Below are positions 43,792-51,387 of a DNA stretch of 64,000 bases, piece after piece. The stretch is from Terriglobia bacterium. Its GTDB lineage: Bacteria; Acidobacteriota; Terriglobia; Terriglobales; Acidobacteriaceae. Position numbers and translations under genes: made by a program. Below the pieces are notes generated by a model that did not search any database, had not been told where the DNA came from, and saw nothing but the letters and a program-made list of their open reading frames with translations. The first letter of the stretch is position 1. Every line of letters begins with the position of its first letter. The stretch covers positions 25,066-89,065 of the forward strand of contig JAJPJE010000067.1 in assembly GCA_021324365.1 (NCBI GenBank), in the 5' to 3' direction.

Positions 43792-45132
43792 ATGAAAGCT
43801 ATTTCTCTGGTCCTGCTTTTTGTCTTGTGCAGCATCTCACTCACCGCACAACCTGCCAACACGAAGGCAGTATCTCAAACCCCTTCCGCTGGAGCCTCGA
43901 GTTCGCAGGCCAGTGCTTCCGCTCCCGCCTCGCGGCGCATCACGGCTTACACGCTTCCTCCTGACTTGTACCAAAAGGCGCGACATCTGAACCGGATGCG
44001 CTTCGTGTATCGCATCTTCAGCTTCTTTTACGCCCTATTTGTTTTGTGGCTGATATTGCAAGCCAGGTGGTCGGCGAGATTTCGCGACTGGGCAGAGCGC
44101 GTATCGCGCTTTCGCATTCTGCAGGCGTTGATCTTTACCGCACTGTTTGCCATTACCTTTGCTCTTTTGCAGTTGCCGTTTGACATCCTGGAAGAGTGGG
44201 TTGCCAAGCTGTATCACATCTCGGTGCAGACGTGGCCTTCATGGGCTGGTGACTGGGCGAAAGGACAGGTTCTGCTGATCGTCGTTGGCGGTGTCCTTGT
44301 CTGGATTCTCTACGCCGTAATTCGCCGCAGTCCACGGCACTGGTGGTTCTACTTCTGGCTGATCTCGCTGCCCATCCTGTTGTTCCTCTTCTTTATTTCG
44401 CCGTTTGTCATCGAACCCATGTTCAACCAATTTGAGCCGCTGGCAAGCAAAGATCCCCAATTAATTCCCCTGCTCGAAAGAGTGACGCGGCAGGCCGGTG
44501 AAGAAATTCCTCCGCAGCGCATGTTCTGGATGAAGGCCAGCGACAAGACCAATTTCACTAACGCCTACGTTACCGGATTCGGTGCGTCCAAGCGGATCGT
44601 GATCTGGGACACCACCATCGCGAAGGAAACCCCAGATGAGGTCATCGTGGATTTCGGGCACGAAATGGGACATTACGTTCTCGGTCACATCTGGAAAGGT
44701 CTTCTGTTTTCCGCTGCGCTCTTTCTGGCGCTCATCTACGCGGGCTATCGCTCTATCGACTGGCTGCTCAGTTGCTGCGGGACGCGTTGGCATATCCGCT
44801 CGCTTGACGACTGGGCCTCGCTGCCAGCGCTGTTGTTGATTTTGACCGTCTTCGGGTCCGCGGCTGCCGTCGCGGAAAATACATTCAGCCGCTACCAGGA
44901 ACATCAGGCCGATGTTTACGCAATGGAGGTAACCCACGGCATCATTCCGGACCCCGGCCAAGCCGCGGCACACGACTTCGAATTAGCCGGTGAGATCGGA
45001 TTGTCGGATCCCGATCCAAATCCCATTAACGTCTTCCTGTTCTTCGATCACCCTCCGATACCTGACCGGATACTCTTTTTCGTCACCTACAATCCATGGA
45101 TACAAGGAAGGAAGCCTCAATTCGTGAACTAG
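43792..45132 (+). CDS. M48 Ste24-like membrane endopeptidase
   Basis: A 446-aa zinc metallopeptidase. ATG 43792 is chosen since a signal peptide starts there (MKAISLVLLFVLCSISLTA); upstream sequence is not protein-like. Four or five helices precede the catalytic HEMGH in VDFGHEMGHYVLGHIWKG, with the third ligand in EHQADVYAME. A second family copy lies at 54807. It may degrade or process membrane proteins. The start lacks a strong ribosome-binding site. Confidence 0.88.
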   Translation: MKAISLVLLFVLCSISLTAQPANTKAVSQTPSAGASSSQASASAPASRRITAYTLPPDLYQKARHLNRMRFVYRIFSFFYALFVLWLILQARWSARFRDWAERVSRFRILQALIFTALFAITFALLQLPFDILEEWVAKLYHISVQTWPSWAGDWAKGQVLLIVVGGVLVWILYAVIRRSPRHWWFYFWLISLPILLFLFFISPFVIEPMFNQFEPLASKDPQLIPLLERVTRQAGEEIPPQRMFWMKASDKTNFTNAYVTGFGASKRIVIWDTTIAKETPDEVIVDFGHEMGHYVLGHIWKGLLFSAALFLALIYAGYRSIDWLLSCCGTRWHIRSLDDWASLPALLLILTVFGSAAAVAENTFSRYQEHQADVYAMEVTHGIIPDPGQAAAHDFELAGEIGLSDPDPNPINVFLFFDHPPIPDRILFFVTYNPWIQGRKPQFVN

Positions 45133-45259
45133 GCGCGGCCTGGGTAACACAGGTACCCAGATACCATGAGTCATGAACTGCTGAGGCTGGACGTTGGCCT
45201 GGGGAATTGGTATGTTCAGCTTCTTAATCTGTCCTCCGACACCGAAGGCGAGGAGACGA

Positions 45260-46102
45260 ATGCGTTTTCAATCTTTGATTCTGGCTTTGCTGTTCTCGAC
45301 ATTGCTGGTGAGCAGCGCCTCCGCACAGCGGTTCAATTGTTCTTCTAACGGCCAACGGCAGGAATGCCAAATTCCCGCAAGGGGAAATCCCAATGACCTC
45401 CACCTGGTGCGGCAGTACAGCCAGCAACCATGCATTGAAGGCCAGACATGGGGCAGGCGCGGCAACCGCGTTTGGGTCGACCGGGGCTGTCGAGCTGATT
45501 TTGAGCTAGGCCAGGTTAACTACGACAATGCCGGACGCGGCGACGACGATCGCGACCGCGATCATGACCATGATAACGACCGCGACCGGCGGGGCGGACC
45601 CGGTTGGGATCAGCCACCCGCTTATTACGCAGGCAGCTTCAGCGATGGGCACAGCCACTGTTCATCAGCGCCGGGTGCGGGACGCACTTATTGCCAGAGC
45701 GGTGGTCCCTTCCAATTCGCAAATCCTCTGCGGGTGAACAATATGTGCGCGCAGAATCGGACGTGGGGCGTTTCGCAGTACGGCTTATGGGTATCCAACG
45801 GGTGCGCTGGCGAATGGGAGATCAAGCGGAACGGTGGCGTTCAGGGCGGCTCGGGCTATCAAACCGGCCCGGGATGGGATCGTCCTCCCGCGTACTACGC
45901 CGGAAATTTTTCGGACGGACACAGCCACTGTTCAGCAGCACCGGGGCCGGGGCGCACGTATTGCCAGAGTGGGGGCGCGTTCCGCTACGCCAATCCTCTG
46001 AACATGAACAACATGTGCGTGCAAAACCGTACCTGGGGTGTTTCGCAATACGGACTCTGGGTTTCGAACGGCTGCAGTGGCGAATGGGAAATCAAGCGCT
46101 GA
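45260..46102 (+). CDS. Secreted DUF3011 protein with two tandem C-terminal repeats
   Basis: A 280-aa exported protein from ATG 45260 (AGGAG 4 nt upstream). Signal peptide to SASAQ, then a DUF3011 domain (QRFNCSSNGQRQECQI ... GNRVWVDRGCRADFEL) with paired cysteines. Between residues 110 and 280 a segment of about 85 aa occurs twice (SDGHSHCS then AGRTYCQSGG and TWGVSQYGLWVSNGC). The two copies have diverged at DNA level, so the duplication is not recent. Between them an Asp/Arg-rich linker. Extracellular sugar or wall binding is possible but unproven. Confidence 0.85.
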   Translation: MRFQSLILALLFSTLLVSSASAQRFNCSSNGQRQECQIPARGNPNDLHLVRQYSQQPCIEGQTWGRRGNRVWVDRGCRADFELGQVNYDNAGRGDDDRDRDHDHDNDRDRRGGPGWDQPPAYYAGSFSDGHSHCSSAPGAGRTYCQSGGPFQFANPLRVNNMCAQNRTWGVSQYGLWVSNGCAGEWEIKRNGGVQGGSGYQTGPGWDRPPAYYAGNFSDGHSHCSAAPGPGRTYCQSGGAFRYANPLNMNNMCVQNRTWGVSQYGLWVSNGCSGEWEIKR

Positions 46103-46154
46103 GTGCAGAATTCTCTCGCTTGGAATACGCAGAAAGTCGCGGTAGCATCCCGGC

Positions 46155-46547
46155 ATGAAAAAGACAAAGACCGCCGAGCGCGCTTCGGCGGCCAAGGCCG
46201 GCAACAAGCGGAAAACAGTGGAAGAATACCTAGCCGCCCTTCCTGATCCTGCCCGCAGCAGATTGCAAGAGCTTCGCGAGGCGATCCAGTCCGTTATGCC
46301 GCCTGGCGCAAGTGAAGTCATCAGCTACGGCATTCCGGCATTCAAAGCAAGAAGAGTGCTGGTTTGGTACGCCGCATTTTCCAAGCATTGCAGCCTGTTT
46401 CCAACCGCTGCCGTCCTGGCCGCCTTCAAAGATGGACTGCACGGCTTTACGGTCTCTAAGGGAACAGTCCAGTTTCCGTTCGATAAACCTCTGCCCGTGT
46501 CGCTGATTAAAAAGCTCGTCAAAGTGCGGGTTGCACAAGAAAAATAG
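46155..46547 (+). CDS. DUF1801 (YdhG-like) protein
   Basis: A 130-aa protein: basic N terminus, then TVEEYLAALPDPARSRLQEL, VISYGIPAFKA and the conserved KHCSLFP segment of the YdhG/DUF1801 family, in which some members resemble frataxin-like iron chaperones. Single gene, 52 nt after the DUF3011 gene. The 194-nt gap that follows contains no feature I can name. Confidence 0.9.
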   Translation: MKKTKTAERASAAKAGNKRKTVEEYLAALPDPARSRLQELREAIQSVMPPGASEVISYGIPAFKARRVLVWYAAFSKHCSLFPTAAVLAAFKDGLHGFTVSKGTVQFPFDKPLPVSLIKKLVKVRVAQEK

Positions 46548-46741
46548 AGATTAGGACTCGAGCCAACCCTGGCCCGCATTCGGCTAAAGTGTATGCCTGA
46601 ATCCACGTTTCGAACTGTATTTAATGGGCTAAAAACTGAGCCGTCCCTCCCCGGGGCCACCTTACGGACGCTTTAGGCTTCTAACTTGCCGTTGTACGCC
46701 TCGCATCAGGTCCCCTTCGTCCGCTAGTGTGAGATTACCTT

Positions 46742-47701
46742 ATGAAGCTGGTTCGTGTTCTAAGTGAGACCCCCGCCGAAGCCGCCGATTTGATCTCGTT
46801 CCTGGAAAACAGCGGATACGCTGTCGAAACCGCTGACCATTGTGATCAGGATGCGCCGCCAGCAGACATCGAAATTGATCTGCGTGTTCTTCCGCTTGAG
46901 ACCGCCTTGCAGGTGGCGCACGAACTCGCGGTAGGCGATGTGGATGTTTTCATCTCCCCTGGCGTGTTTGCCGATGTCCAACTACAGCACGACGAACCCG
47001 AAGCTGCACCAGCGGAGGAAGTCGTCCTGGAGCCATCGTTTGCGACAGAGGCTGAGCCGCACTGCATTCATGCACAACTGGAGGACAATAGACCACTGGT
47101 TATCACGCAACCGGAACCAGCAGCAACACCAACATCAGTTCGTTTGCGCGAGAGTTGGTCGCAGATCTCGCGGGAATTTCAGCTTGTAAGCACGGAATGT
47201 TTCTCTCTCATTGGGGCTGAGCTCGTCAACATCTCCGAACGCATGCGCCAGTCTCTGCAACGGGCTCGCATCCTCGTGATTCGCAAACGAGCGTTGGTGG
47301 AAGCGCGTGCAACCAGAACACGTAATCTGGTTGAGACCCGCCTCCGATTCGATGCAGGATCGACAAACGCCTGGCTACGCAGCGCGATCGCAGGTGCCGG
47401 GCTCATGGTATTGCTGTTGTTGACGATGCTCTGGAACGAGCGCCGGGTGAGTTCGCCGGTAAAAGCGGCTATACCGATTGAGGCCTCGTCTGGTGTCGAG
47501 ACGCATACAGCAGCGCCGGCTACGGTCGTACAGGCTGACACCGTTCACCCACTCAGCGCTTCCTTGCGTCGGCATTCGACTTCCTCCCGGGCCGACGATC
47601 TCGCCGATGATGAAGTCATCATCCGGCACTTCAAAACGCCGCTCCCCAAACCGGCCGTCGCTCCCGATGCGGGGATCAAACATTTTTCCGACATGAATTA
47701 G
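46742..47701 (+). CDS. Hypothetical protein with single transmembrane segment
   Basis: A 319-aa protein I do not recognise. Acidic N-terminal 90 residues (MKLVRVLSETPAEAADLISF; a ferredoxin-like DUF2007-type look), a Glu/Pro-rich stretch, then a basic coiled region (EARATRTRNLVETRLRFDAG) and one helix (AGAGLMVLLLLTMLW) near residue 225, with a Ser-rich tail. Such a layout fits a cytoplasmic domain tethered to the membrane. It precedes 47725 by 23 nt, so the two form a small operon upstream of the Ro/Y locus. Confidence 0.65.
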   Translation: MKLVRVLSETPAEAADLISFLENSGYAVETADHCDQDAPPADIEIDLRVLPLETALQVAHELAVGDVDVFISPGVFADVQLQHDEPEAAPAEEVVLEPSFATEAEPHCIHAQLEDNRPLVITQPEPAATPTSVRLRESWSQISREFQLVSTECFSLIGAELVNISERMRQSLQRARILVIRKRALVEARATRTRNLVETRLRFDAGSTNAWLRSAIAGAGLMVLLLLTMLWNERRVSSPVKAAIPIEASSGVETHTAAPATVVQADTVHPLSASLRRHSTSSRADDLADDEVIIRHFKTPLPKPAVAPDAGIKHFSDMN

Positions 47702-47724
47702 CGCTTCGAACGAAGGAGCACCTG

Positions 47725-48087
47725 ATGAGACGGTTAGTTGTCTTTGACGAGAAAAGCAGAGGTAAGTTGCTGGTCGAGCTGTTTCCTTCGACCATCCCCG
47801 AGACAGAGGCTCCGGCATCAAACGAGCTCGAGTACATTGCCCGCGCGCTCGATGCGCAGCAGTCTTCCCTTATTCTGATTCCGTCCTCGTCGCCCAATCT
47901 CGTGCGCCTGGTAAGGGTTCGCTATGTGCCGAAACCCGTTGCTCCCGAAGCTGAGCCCGGGCCGCTGTACGAAGCAACCGGCTTTCTGGGCCTGACCGAT
48001 TCGCTGTGTGATCCCGAGCCAGTGAAAGAGAAACCATGGTGGCGACGTCTCTGGTCCCGAGCGGCTCGACACTCGGCAGAGGCGTGA
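47725..48087 (+). CDS. Small hypothetical protein paired with 46742
   Basis: A 120-aa acidic-to-neutral soluble protein (MRRLVVFDEKSRGKLLVELF) with no recognised motif; the C-terminal tail is basic and Trp-rich (EKPWWRRLWSRAARHS), which might mediate membrane or nucleic-acid contact. Starts 23 nt after the preceding gene with GAAGGAGC as ribosome-binding site. No homologous family identified by eye. Confidence 0.65.
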   Translation: MRRLVVFDEKSRGKLLVELFPSTIPETEAPASNELEYIARALDAQQSSLILIPSSSPNLVRLVRVRYVPKPVAPEAEPGPLYEATGFLGLTDSLCDPEPVKEKPWWRRLWSRAARHSAEA

Positions 48088-48414
48088 ACACACGTGAAGT
48101 CTTGTCTCGTTCTTCTTTACGAGTGTGCTTGCTATAAGAAATCTTGGCTTCACTTTTGCCCTTCTTATCTTTGACATACATCGCGTTCGACCATTTCTTC
48201 GAGTGCTCGTTCGAATTTTCGCTTGCCACAAAATCAAAGTCATGGCATCTTCGAAGTGCGTAGGAGAAACGCCCGTCCATGAAATCGATATTGCACATCT
48301 CGGTGCTTAGGCAATGGCTGCCGAACTTTGGTAGCGATTGCGGACGGGTCACCCCTGCTGAAAATCGCTGACTCCTCGGCGCTGTTTCCTACGCACAATC
48401 GCACAAAGTAAAAG

Positions 48415-48484
48415 CTGGGTAGCGAAGATCGCGGTTACTTCGATCATTTAATCGACCACGTGCCGCAATCGATTGTTCTCCCAG
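48415..48484 (+). ncRNA. Candidate Y-RNA-like element A
   Basis: CTGGG (48415-48419) closes with CCCAG (48480-48484). Inside is the core GGTAGCGAAGA plus CGCG then GGTTACTTC (48418-48441), shared with elements C and D. GAT-C-GCGG (48427-48434) pairs with CCGC-A-ATC (48463-48470), including an internal C/A mismatch at the same place as the A/A mismatch of element D; CGAT/ATCG forms a further hairpin. It lies 30 nt upstream of the 48515 gene. Could instead be a cis leader of that gene. Upstream, a looser similar sequence (GGTAGCGA at 48330) may be a fifth copy. Confidence 0.5.
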
Positions 48485-48514
48485 GGTTATCGTCTCTCTC
48501 GACGCGGTAGGAGC

Positions 48515-49363
48515 ATGGCTACTCGTGTCTCAACTGGGCAGAGCGCCCTTAGATTGGAAAGTTGTATGGAACTGATGGAACGCGCTTTCAAACGGATGGG
48601 AGCGCGAGTTACCTTCGCTGAACTCAATACGCGCAGCAGGGCCGGTAATCGCATTGTCTCGGAAGATTTGGCACTTGATGTTCGTGAAGACGGAGAAGGA
48701 GAGTACTTCCTGATTTCGCGGCCTGCATCTTCTACCGAGCTGATTGTGCTGGACGTTCAGGCGGAGCTCAAACATCTGCTCTTGCTAAGCAGAAACGGAA
48801 CGGAAAAGCACCGCTATCTGCTCGGACATGACGAACGACACTGGTTCGTTGCTGGAATTCCGGAACGCAATCCGGTGAGCCGGGTCCGTGATGCCATGAA
48901 CGCGCTGAAGCCTGAGGCCGTTTTAGAAAATGAGCGCGGCTTGCGCTCGAAACTCCGTCAACGGCGCAGCAATGCCGCGCGTGTTCGCCAAGGCGAGTGG
49001 TTCTTCATCCCGGCACCGCACGCGCACGTGGAGAAGTTCATGATCCTGCACAATGAACCTCTCGTCCGAAGCGGAGGAGGTAAGCCACACGTATGTGAAG
49101 AGCTGTACCGATTTGGAGGGGAAACTGTTTATGTGAAGTACGGTTCGCGACAAGTGCTCAGCGAGCCGCAATATCGGGCTTTGTCGGAGGGGAAGCGAAC
49201 CGGAGGCCGATGGCGCCTTATGCGTCGCAATCCGCGAGTGTTTGTTCGCGGACGCGTCCGCCATCTGGATCATAAGACGGTGTTCCTGGATGGCTGGCAT
49301 GAGGTTTTCAGCAATACTGAAAACCTTTCACAGGCGATGCGGAACGTTGTTTTTCTCGACTGA
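48515..49363 (+). CDS. Uncharacterised protein of the Ro/Y locus with C-terminal RGRVRHxDH motif
   Basis: A 282-aa soluble protein. No signal peptide. The N-terminal part carries MELMERAFKRMGARVTFAEL; the middle has RQGEWFFIPAP; the C terminus has GKPHVCEELYR and RGRVRHLDHKTVFLDGWHEV, with two invariant-looking His. I associate similar C-terminal sequences with proteins of actinobacteria, myxobacteria and phages of unknown function (unchecked memory). Starts possible at 48473, 48515 and 48566; 48566 has GGAAAG upstream, and 48515 has AGGAG too close. It is preceded by element A and followed by element B, suggesting a functional bond with the Y-like RNAs. Confidence 0.7.
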   Translation: MATRVSTGQSALRLESCMELMERAFKRMGARVTFAELNTRSRAGNRIVSEDLALDVREDGEGEYFLISRPASSTELIVLDVQAELKHLLLLSRNGTEKHRYLLGHDERHWFVAGIPERNPVSRVRDAMNALKPEAVLENERGLRSKLRQRRSNAARVRQGEWFFIPAPHAHVEKFMILHNEPLVRSGGGKPHVCEELYRFGGETVYVKYGSRQVLSEPQYRALSEGKRTGGRWRLMRRNPRVFVRGRVRHLDHKTVFLDGWHEVFSNTENLSQAMRNVVFLD

Positions 49364-49382
49364 TTCGCGCGTTACAAAGATT

Positions 49383-49418
49383 TTCGCCGGTGGCGAAGAG
49401 AAGAGATACTCGGCGGAA
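49383..49418 (+). ncRNA. Candidate degenerate Y-RNA-like element B
   Basis: Core GGTGGCGAAGA followed by a diverged GATACTC (49389-49411). TTCGCCG pairs with CGGCGGAA with one bulged C, resembling the bulge in the Ro-binding stem of Y RNAs. Weaker than A, C and D: the internal stem is missing. Confidence 0.35.
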
Positions 49419-49439
49419 TATTAGGAGCATTCGCAAATG

Positions 49440-49518
49440 TTGGCAGTGCCGTGTAGGGCACCGCGCCGTGCCAATTGGTACGCAGAAATTATGGGGGCTT
49501 TAGCCTCTGAAGAATTTC
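49440..49518 (+). other. Two further hairpins in the leader of the Cys-rich gene
   Basis: Hairpin one: TTGGCA+GTGCC (49440-49450) with GGCAC and TGCCAA (49469-49474), with a 7-nt bulge. Hairpin two: GAAATT (49485-49490) with AATTTC (49513-49518), enclosing GGGGC/GCCTC. Together with elements B and C nearly all of 49383-49568 is foldable. Confidence 0.4.
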
Positions 49519-49522
49519 GGTC

Positions 49523-49568
49523 GGTGGTGTAGACCAGGGTTACTTCGCCTCAACACGCTACACGCCAC
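49523..49568 (+). ncRNA. Candidate Y-RNA-like element C
   Basis: Core GGTGGTGTAGA then CCAG and GGTTACTTC (49523-49546), 20 of 24 positions identical with element D. Stem GTGG-TGTAG (49524-49532) pairs with CTACA-CG-CCAC (49558-49568), with a two-base bulge; an inner AGG/CCT pair closes the GTTACTTCG loop. It ends 15 nt before the ATG of the Cys-rich gene, so it could be either a small RNA or part of its 5' leader. Confidence 0.5.
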
Positions 49569-49583
49569 AGAAAGGAGGCCGCA

Positions 49584-49901
49584 ATGGAAGTCATCATCAT
49601 CATTTTCTGGCAGATCCTCATTGCGATTGTGACGAGCACTGTCCGGGCACTTCGTGCACGGCGTATCCGCGAAGCCGACGGTTCGCTTTGTAACAACTGC
49701 TTGTACGCACACGTTGCATGCAGAACTGGGCGGCGCAAGCTCACGCGCTGTACGTACGCCTGGAATGCCCGGGAGATTCGCTTCGCGGTCTCCAGTTGCA
49801 CCATGTACTGCAATCGTGACGCGGCAAGACGTGTCGTGCGCATTGACGGGTTCGCGTCTCGCGAACCAGTCGCGGCGGAAGCCGTCGCACAAAATCAATA
49901 A
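49584..49901 (+). CDS. Cys-rich membrane-anchored protein of the Ro/Y locus
   Basis: A 105-aa protein with an excellent ribosome-binding site (AAGGAGG 5 nt before ATG). Residues 3-20 are a hydrophobic helix (IIIIFWQILIAIV). Six cysteines follow: C36, C39, C46, C56, C72 and C76, arranged as CNNC and CTMYC, suitable for zinc or iron-sulfur binding. No family recognised. Flanked by elements C and D. Perhaps tethers an RNP to the membrane (inference). Confidence 0.75.
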   Translation: MEVIIIIFWQILIAIVTSTVRALRARRIREADGSLCNNCLYAHVACRTGRRKLTRCTYAWNAREIRFAVSSCTMYCNRDAARRVVRIDGFASREPVAAEAVAQNQ

Positions 49902-49905
49902 CCCC

Positions 49906-49993
49906 TGCCGGTGGCGCAGACAACGGTTACTTCCGGTGAGCCGAAAGGCGAGCAGGTTCGAATCCTGCAACCGTAGTCGTTTATTCCCCGGCA
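49906..49993 (+). ncRNA. Bacterial Y RNA with tRNA-like module (YrlA-like)
   Basis: TGCCGG (49906-49911) pairs with CCGGCA (49988-49993). Within, GAC-A-ACGGTT (49919-49928) pairs with AACCGT-A-GTC (49969-49978), ten positions with one A/A mismatch. A T-arm GCAGG-TTCGAAT-CCTGC (49952-49968) abuts this stem exactly as T-arm and acceptor stem do in tRNA; a GCC-GAAA-GGC hairpin (49940-49949) takes the D-arm side. There is no anticodon arm and no CCA, so this is not a tRNA. It lies 53 nt upstream of the TROVE (Ro60) gene, where bacterial Y RNAs are known to be encoded. Confidence 0.82.
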
Positions 49994-49994
49994 T

Positions 49995-50024
49995 TTGTGT
50001 GGCGCGGACATTCCTGTCCGCGCC
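49995..50024. repeat. GC palindrome, copy 1; possible terminator of the Y RNA
   Basis: GGCGCGGACA (50001-50010) and TGTCCGCGCC (50015-50024) around a TTCC loop, a perfect 10-bp stem. The 29-nt segment beginning TTGTGTGGCGCG recurs at 61719 with 27 identities, so it belongs to a dispersed palindrome family. It is followed by GTTTG, not a T-run. Confidence 0.7.
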
Positions 50025-50046
50025 GTTTGAACGAAAGGAGGCCTCA

Positions 50047-51384
50047 ATGGCCCGCCTGAATGTACCGAAGTTGAATGACCTGATCGGCTGGAGGCGTCCG
50101 CGCACCCACGAAGGCGCGCCGGCGCGCTCGCTCAGCGCCGAGCAACAGTTGCGTCGCTCCGTGCTCGCCTGCCTGCTCTGGGAGAACCAGTTCTACGAGG
50201 ACGGCGTCGAGATCGCCGGCCGCATCAAGGAGTTGGTTCCGAAGGTTGCGCCGGAGAAGGTAGCTGCGCTGGCCGTAGAGGCTCGCACTGCGATGAAGTT
50301 ACGCCATGCGCCGTTGCTGCTTGTGCGTGAAATGGCGCGTCTGGCTTCGCATCGCGCGCTGGTGGCGGAGACGCTCGAGCGTGTGATCCAGCGTGCCGAC
50401 GAGCTCTCGGAGTTTGTTGCCATTTACTGGAGCGACGGCCGCGCGCCGCTTTCGGCGCAGGTCAAGAAGGGCCTGGCCGCGGCTTTCCCGAAGTTCGACG
50501 AGTACGCGCTTGCCAAGTACAACCGTGACTCGCCGGTAAAGCTGCGCGACGTGCTCTTTCTCTCGCATGCCAAGCCGCGCGACGAGGCGCAAGCCGAACT
50601 CTGGAAGCGCCTGGTCGAAGGCAAACTCGCTACGCCCGACACTTGGGAGGTCGCACTCTCGGGTGGCGCGAACAAGCGCGAGGCGTGGACACGTCTGCTT
50701 GGTGAGCGGAAGCTCGGCGCCTTGGCCGTGCTGCGTAACCTGCGCAACATGTACGAGGCCGGAGTTGACGAGGATCTCGTGCTGCGTGCGCTGCGCACCA
50801 TGAAGACCGATCGCGTGCTCCCGTTCCGCTTCATCGCTGCCGCGCGTTATGCGCCGCAGTGGGAGGCGGAGCTAGAGTCGGTGATGCTGCGCGCCGTCGA
50901 GAGCGCAGCGAAGCTGAAGGGCAAGACCGTCCTGCTGGTGGACGTGTCGGGCTCGATGATCGCCATGCTCTCGCGGCGTTCGGAGATGTTGCGTACGGAC
51001 GCCGCCTACGGACTTGCGATTCTGCTGCGCGAGATCTGCGAGGACGTGAGCATCTACAGCTTCTCTGATCGGCTGGTTCGTGTTCCGGCGCGGCGCGGGT
51101 TCGCCTTGCGCGACGCCATCGAGGCGAGCCAGTCGCACAACAGCACCTATCTCGGCAAGGCGCTCGGCGAGCTGAGCGAGTCGTACGATCGCGTCATCGT
51201 GATCACCGACGAGCAGACGCACGACCGTGTCCCTGCGCCGAAGGCGCCCGGTTACGTGATAAACGTGGCCAGCTACAAGAACGGCATCGGCTACGGGCCG
51301 TGGACACACATCGATGGCTGGAGCGAGTCGGTCATCGAGTACATCCGTGCGCTCGAGGGTGACGAAGGGATGTTGATCAACTGA
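50047..51384 (+). CDS. rsr: TROVE-domain RNA-binding protein (Ro60/Rsr orthologue)
   Basis: A 445-aa ring-forming protein that holds Y RNAs and guides RNA quality control. The ATG has AAGGAGG 5 nt upstream. Residues 1-290 are helical repeats that start directly, without the longer N-terminal extension of Ro60 (538 aa) or Deinococcus Rsr. Residues 293-445 are a vWA domain with an intact MIDAS: DVSGSM (299-304), Thr367 and Asp388. It is preceded by the candidate Y RNA at 49906. No rtcA, rtcB or PNPase gene lies nearby. It may load misfolded RNA onto a nuclease elsewhere. Confidence 0.93.
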   Translation: MARLNVPKLNDLIGWRRPRTHEGAPARSLSAEQQLRRSVLACLLWENQFYEDGVEIAGRIKELVPKVAPEKVAALAVEARTAMKLRHAPLLLVREMARLASHRALVAETLERVIQRADELSEFVAIYWSDGRAPLSAQVKKGLAAAFPKFDEYALAKYNRDSPVKLRDVLFLSHAKPRDEAQAELWKRLVEGKLATPDTWEVALSGGANKREAWTRLLGERKLGALAVLRNLRNMYEAGVDEDLVLRALRTMKTDRVLPFRFIAAARYAPQWEAELESVMLRAVESAAKLKGKTVLLVDVSGSMIAMLSRRSEMLRTDAAYGLAILLREICEDVSIYSFSDRLVRVPARRGFALRDAIEASQSHNSTYLGKALGELSESYDRVIVITDEQTHDRVPAPKAPGYVINVASYKNGIGYGPWTHIDGWSESVIEYIRALEGDEGMLIN

Positions 51385-51387
51385 ATT

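Noticed and set aside
47870..48352. A leftward 160-aa ORF with charged sequence
   Set aside because: It overlaps the end of the 47725 gene in antisense, has no ribosome-binding site and no recognisable family. Kept out, though its N-terminal half lies in a non-coding gap.
49906..49993. A canonical tRNA gene
   Set aside because: The T-arm is perfect, but there is no anticodon arm, the D-arm equivalent is atypical and no CCA or discriminator base follows. The fold and the TROVE neighbour fit a Y RNA better.
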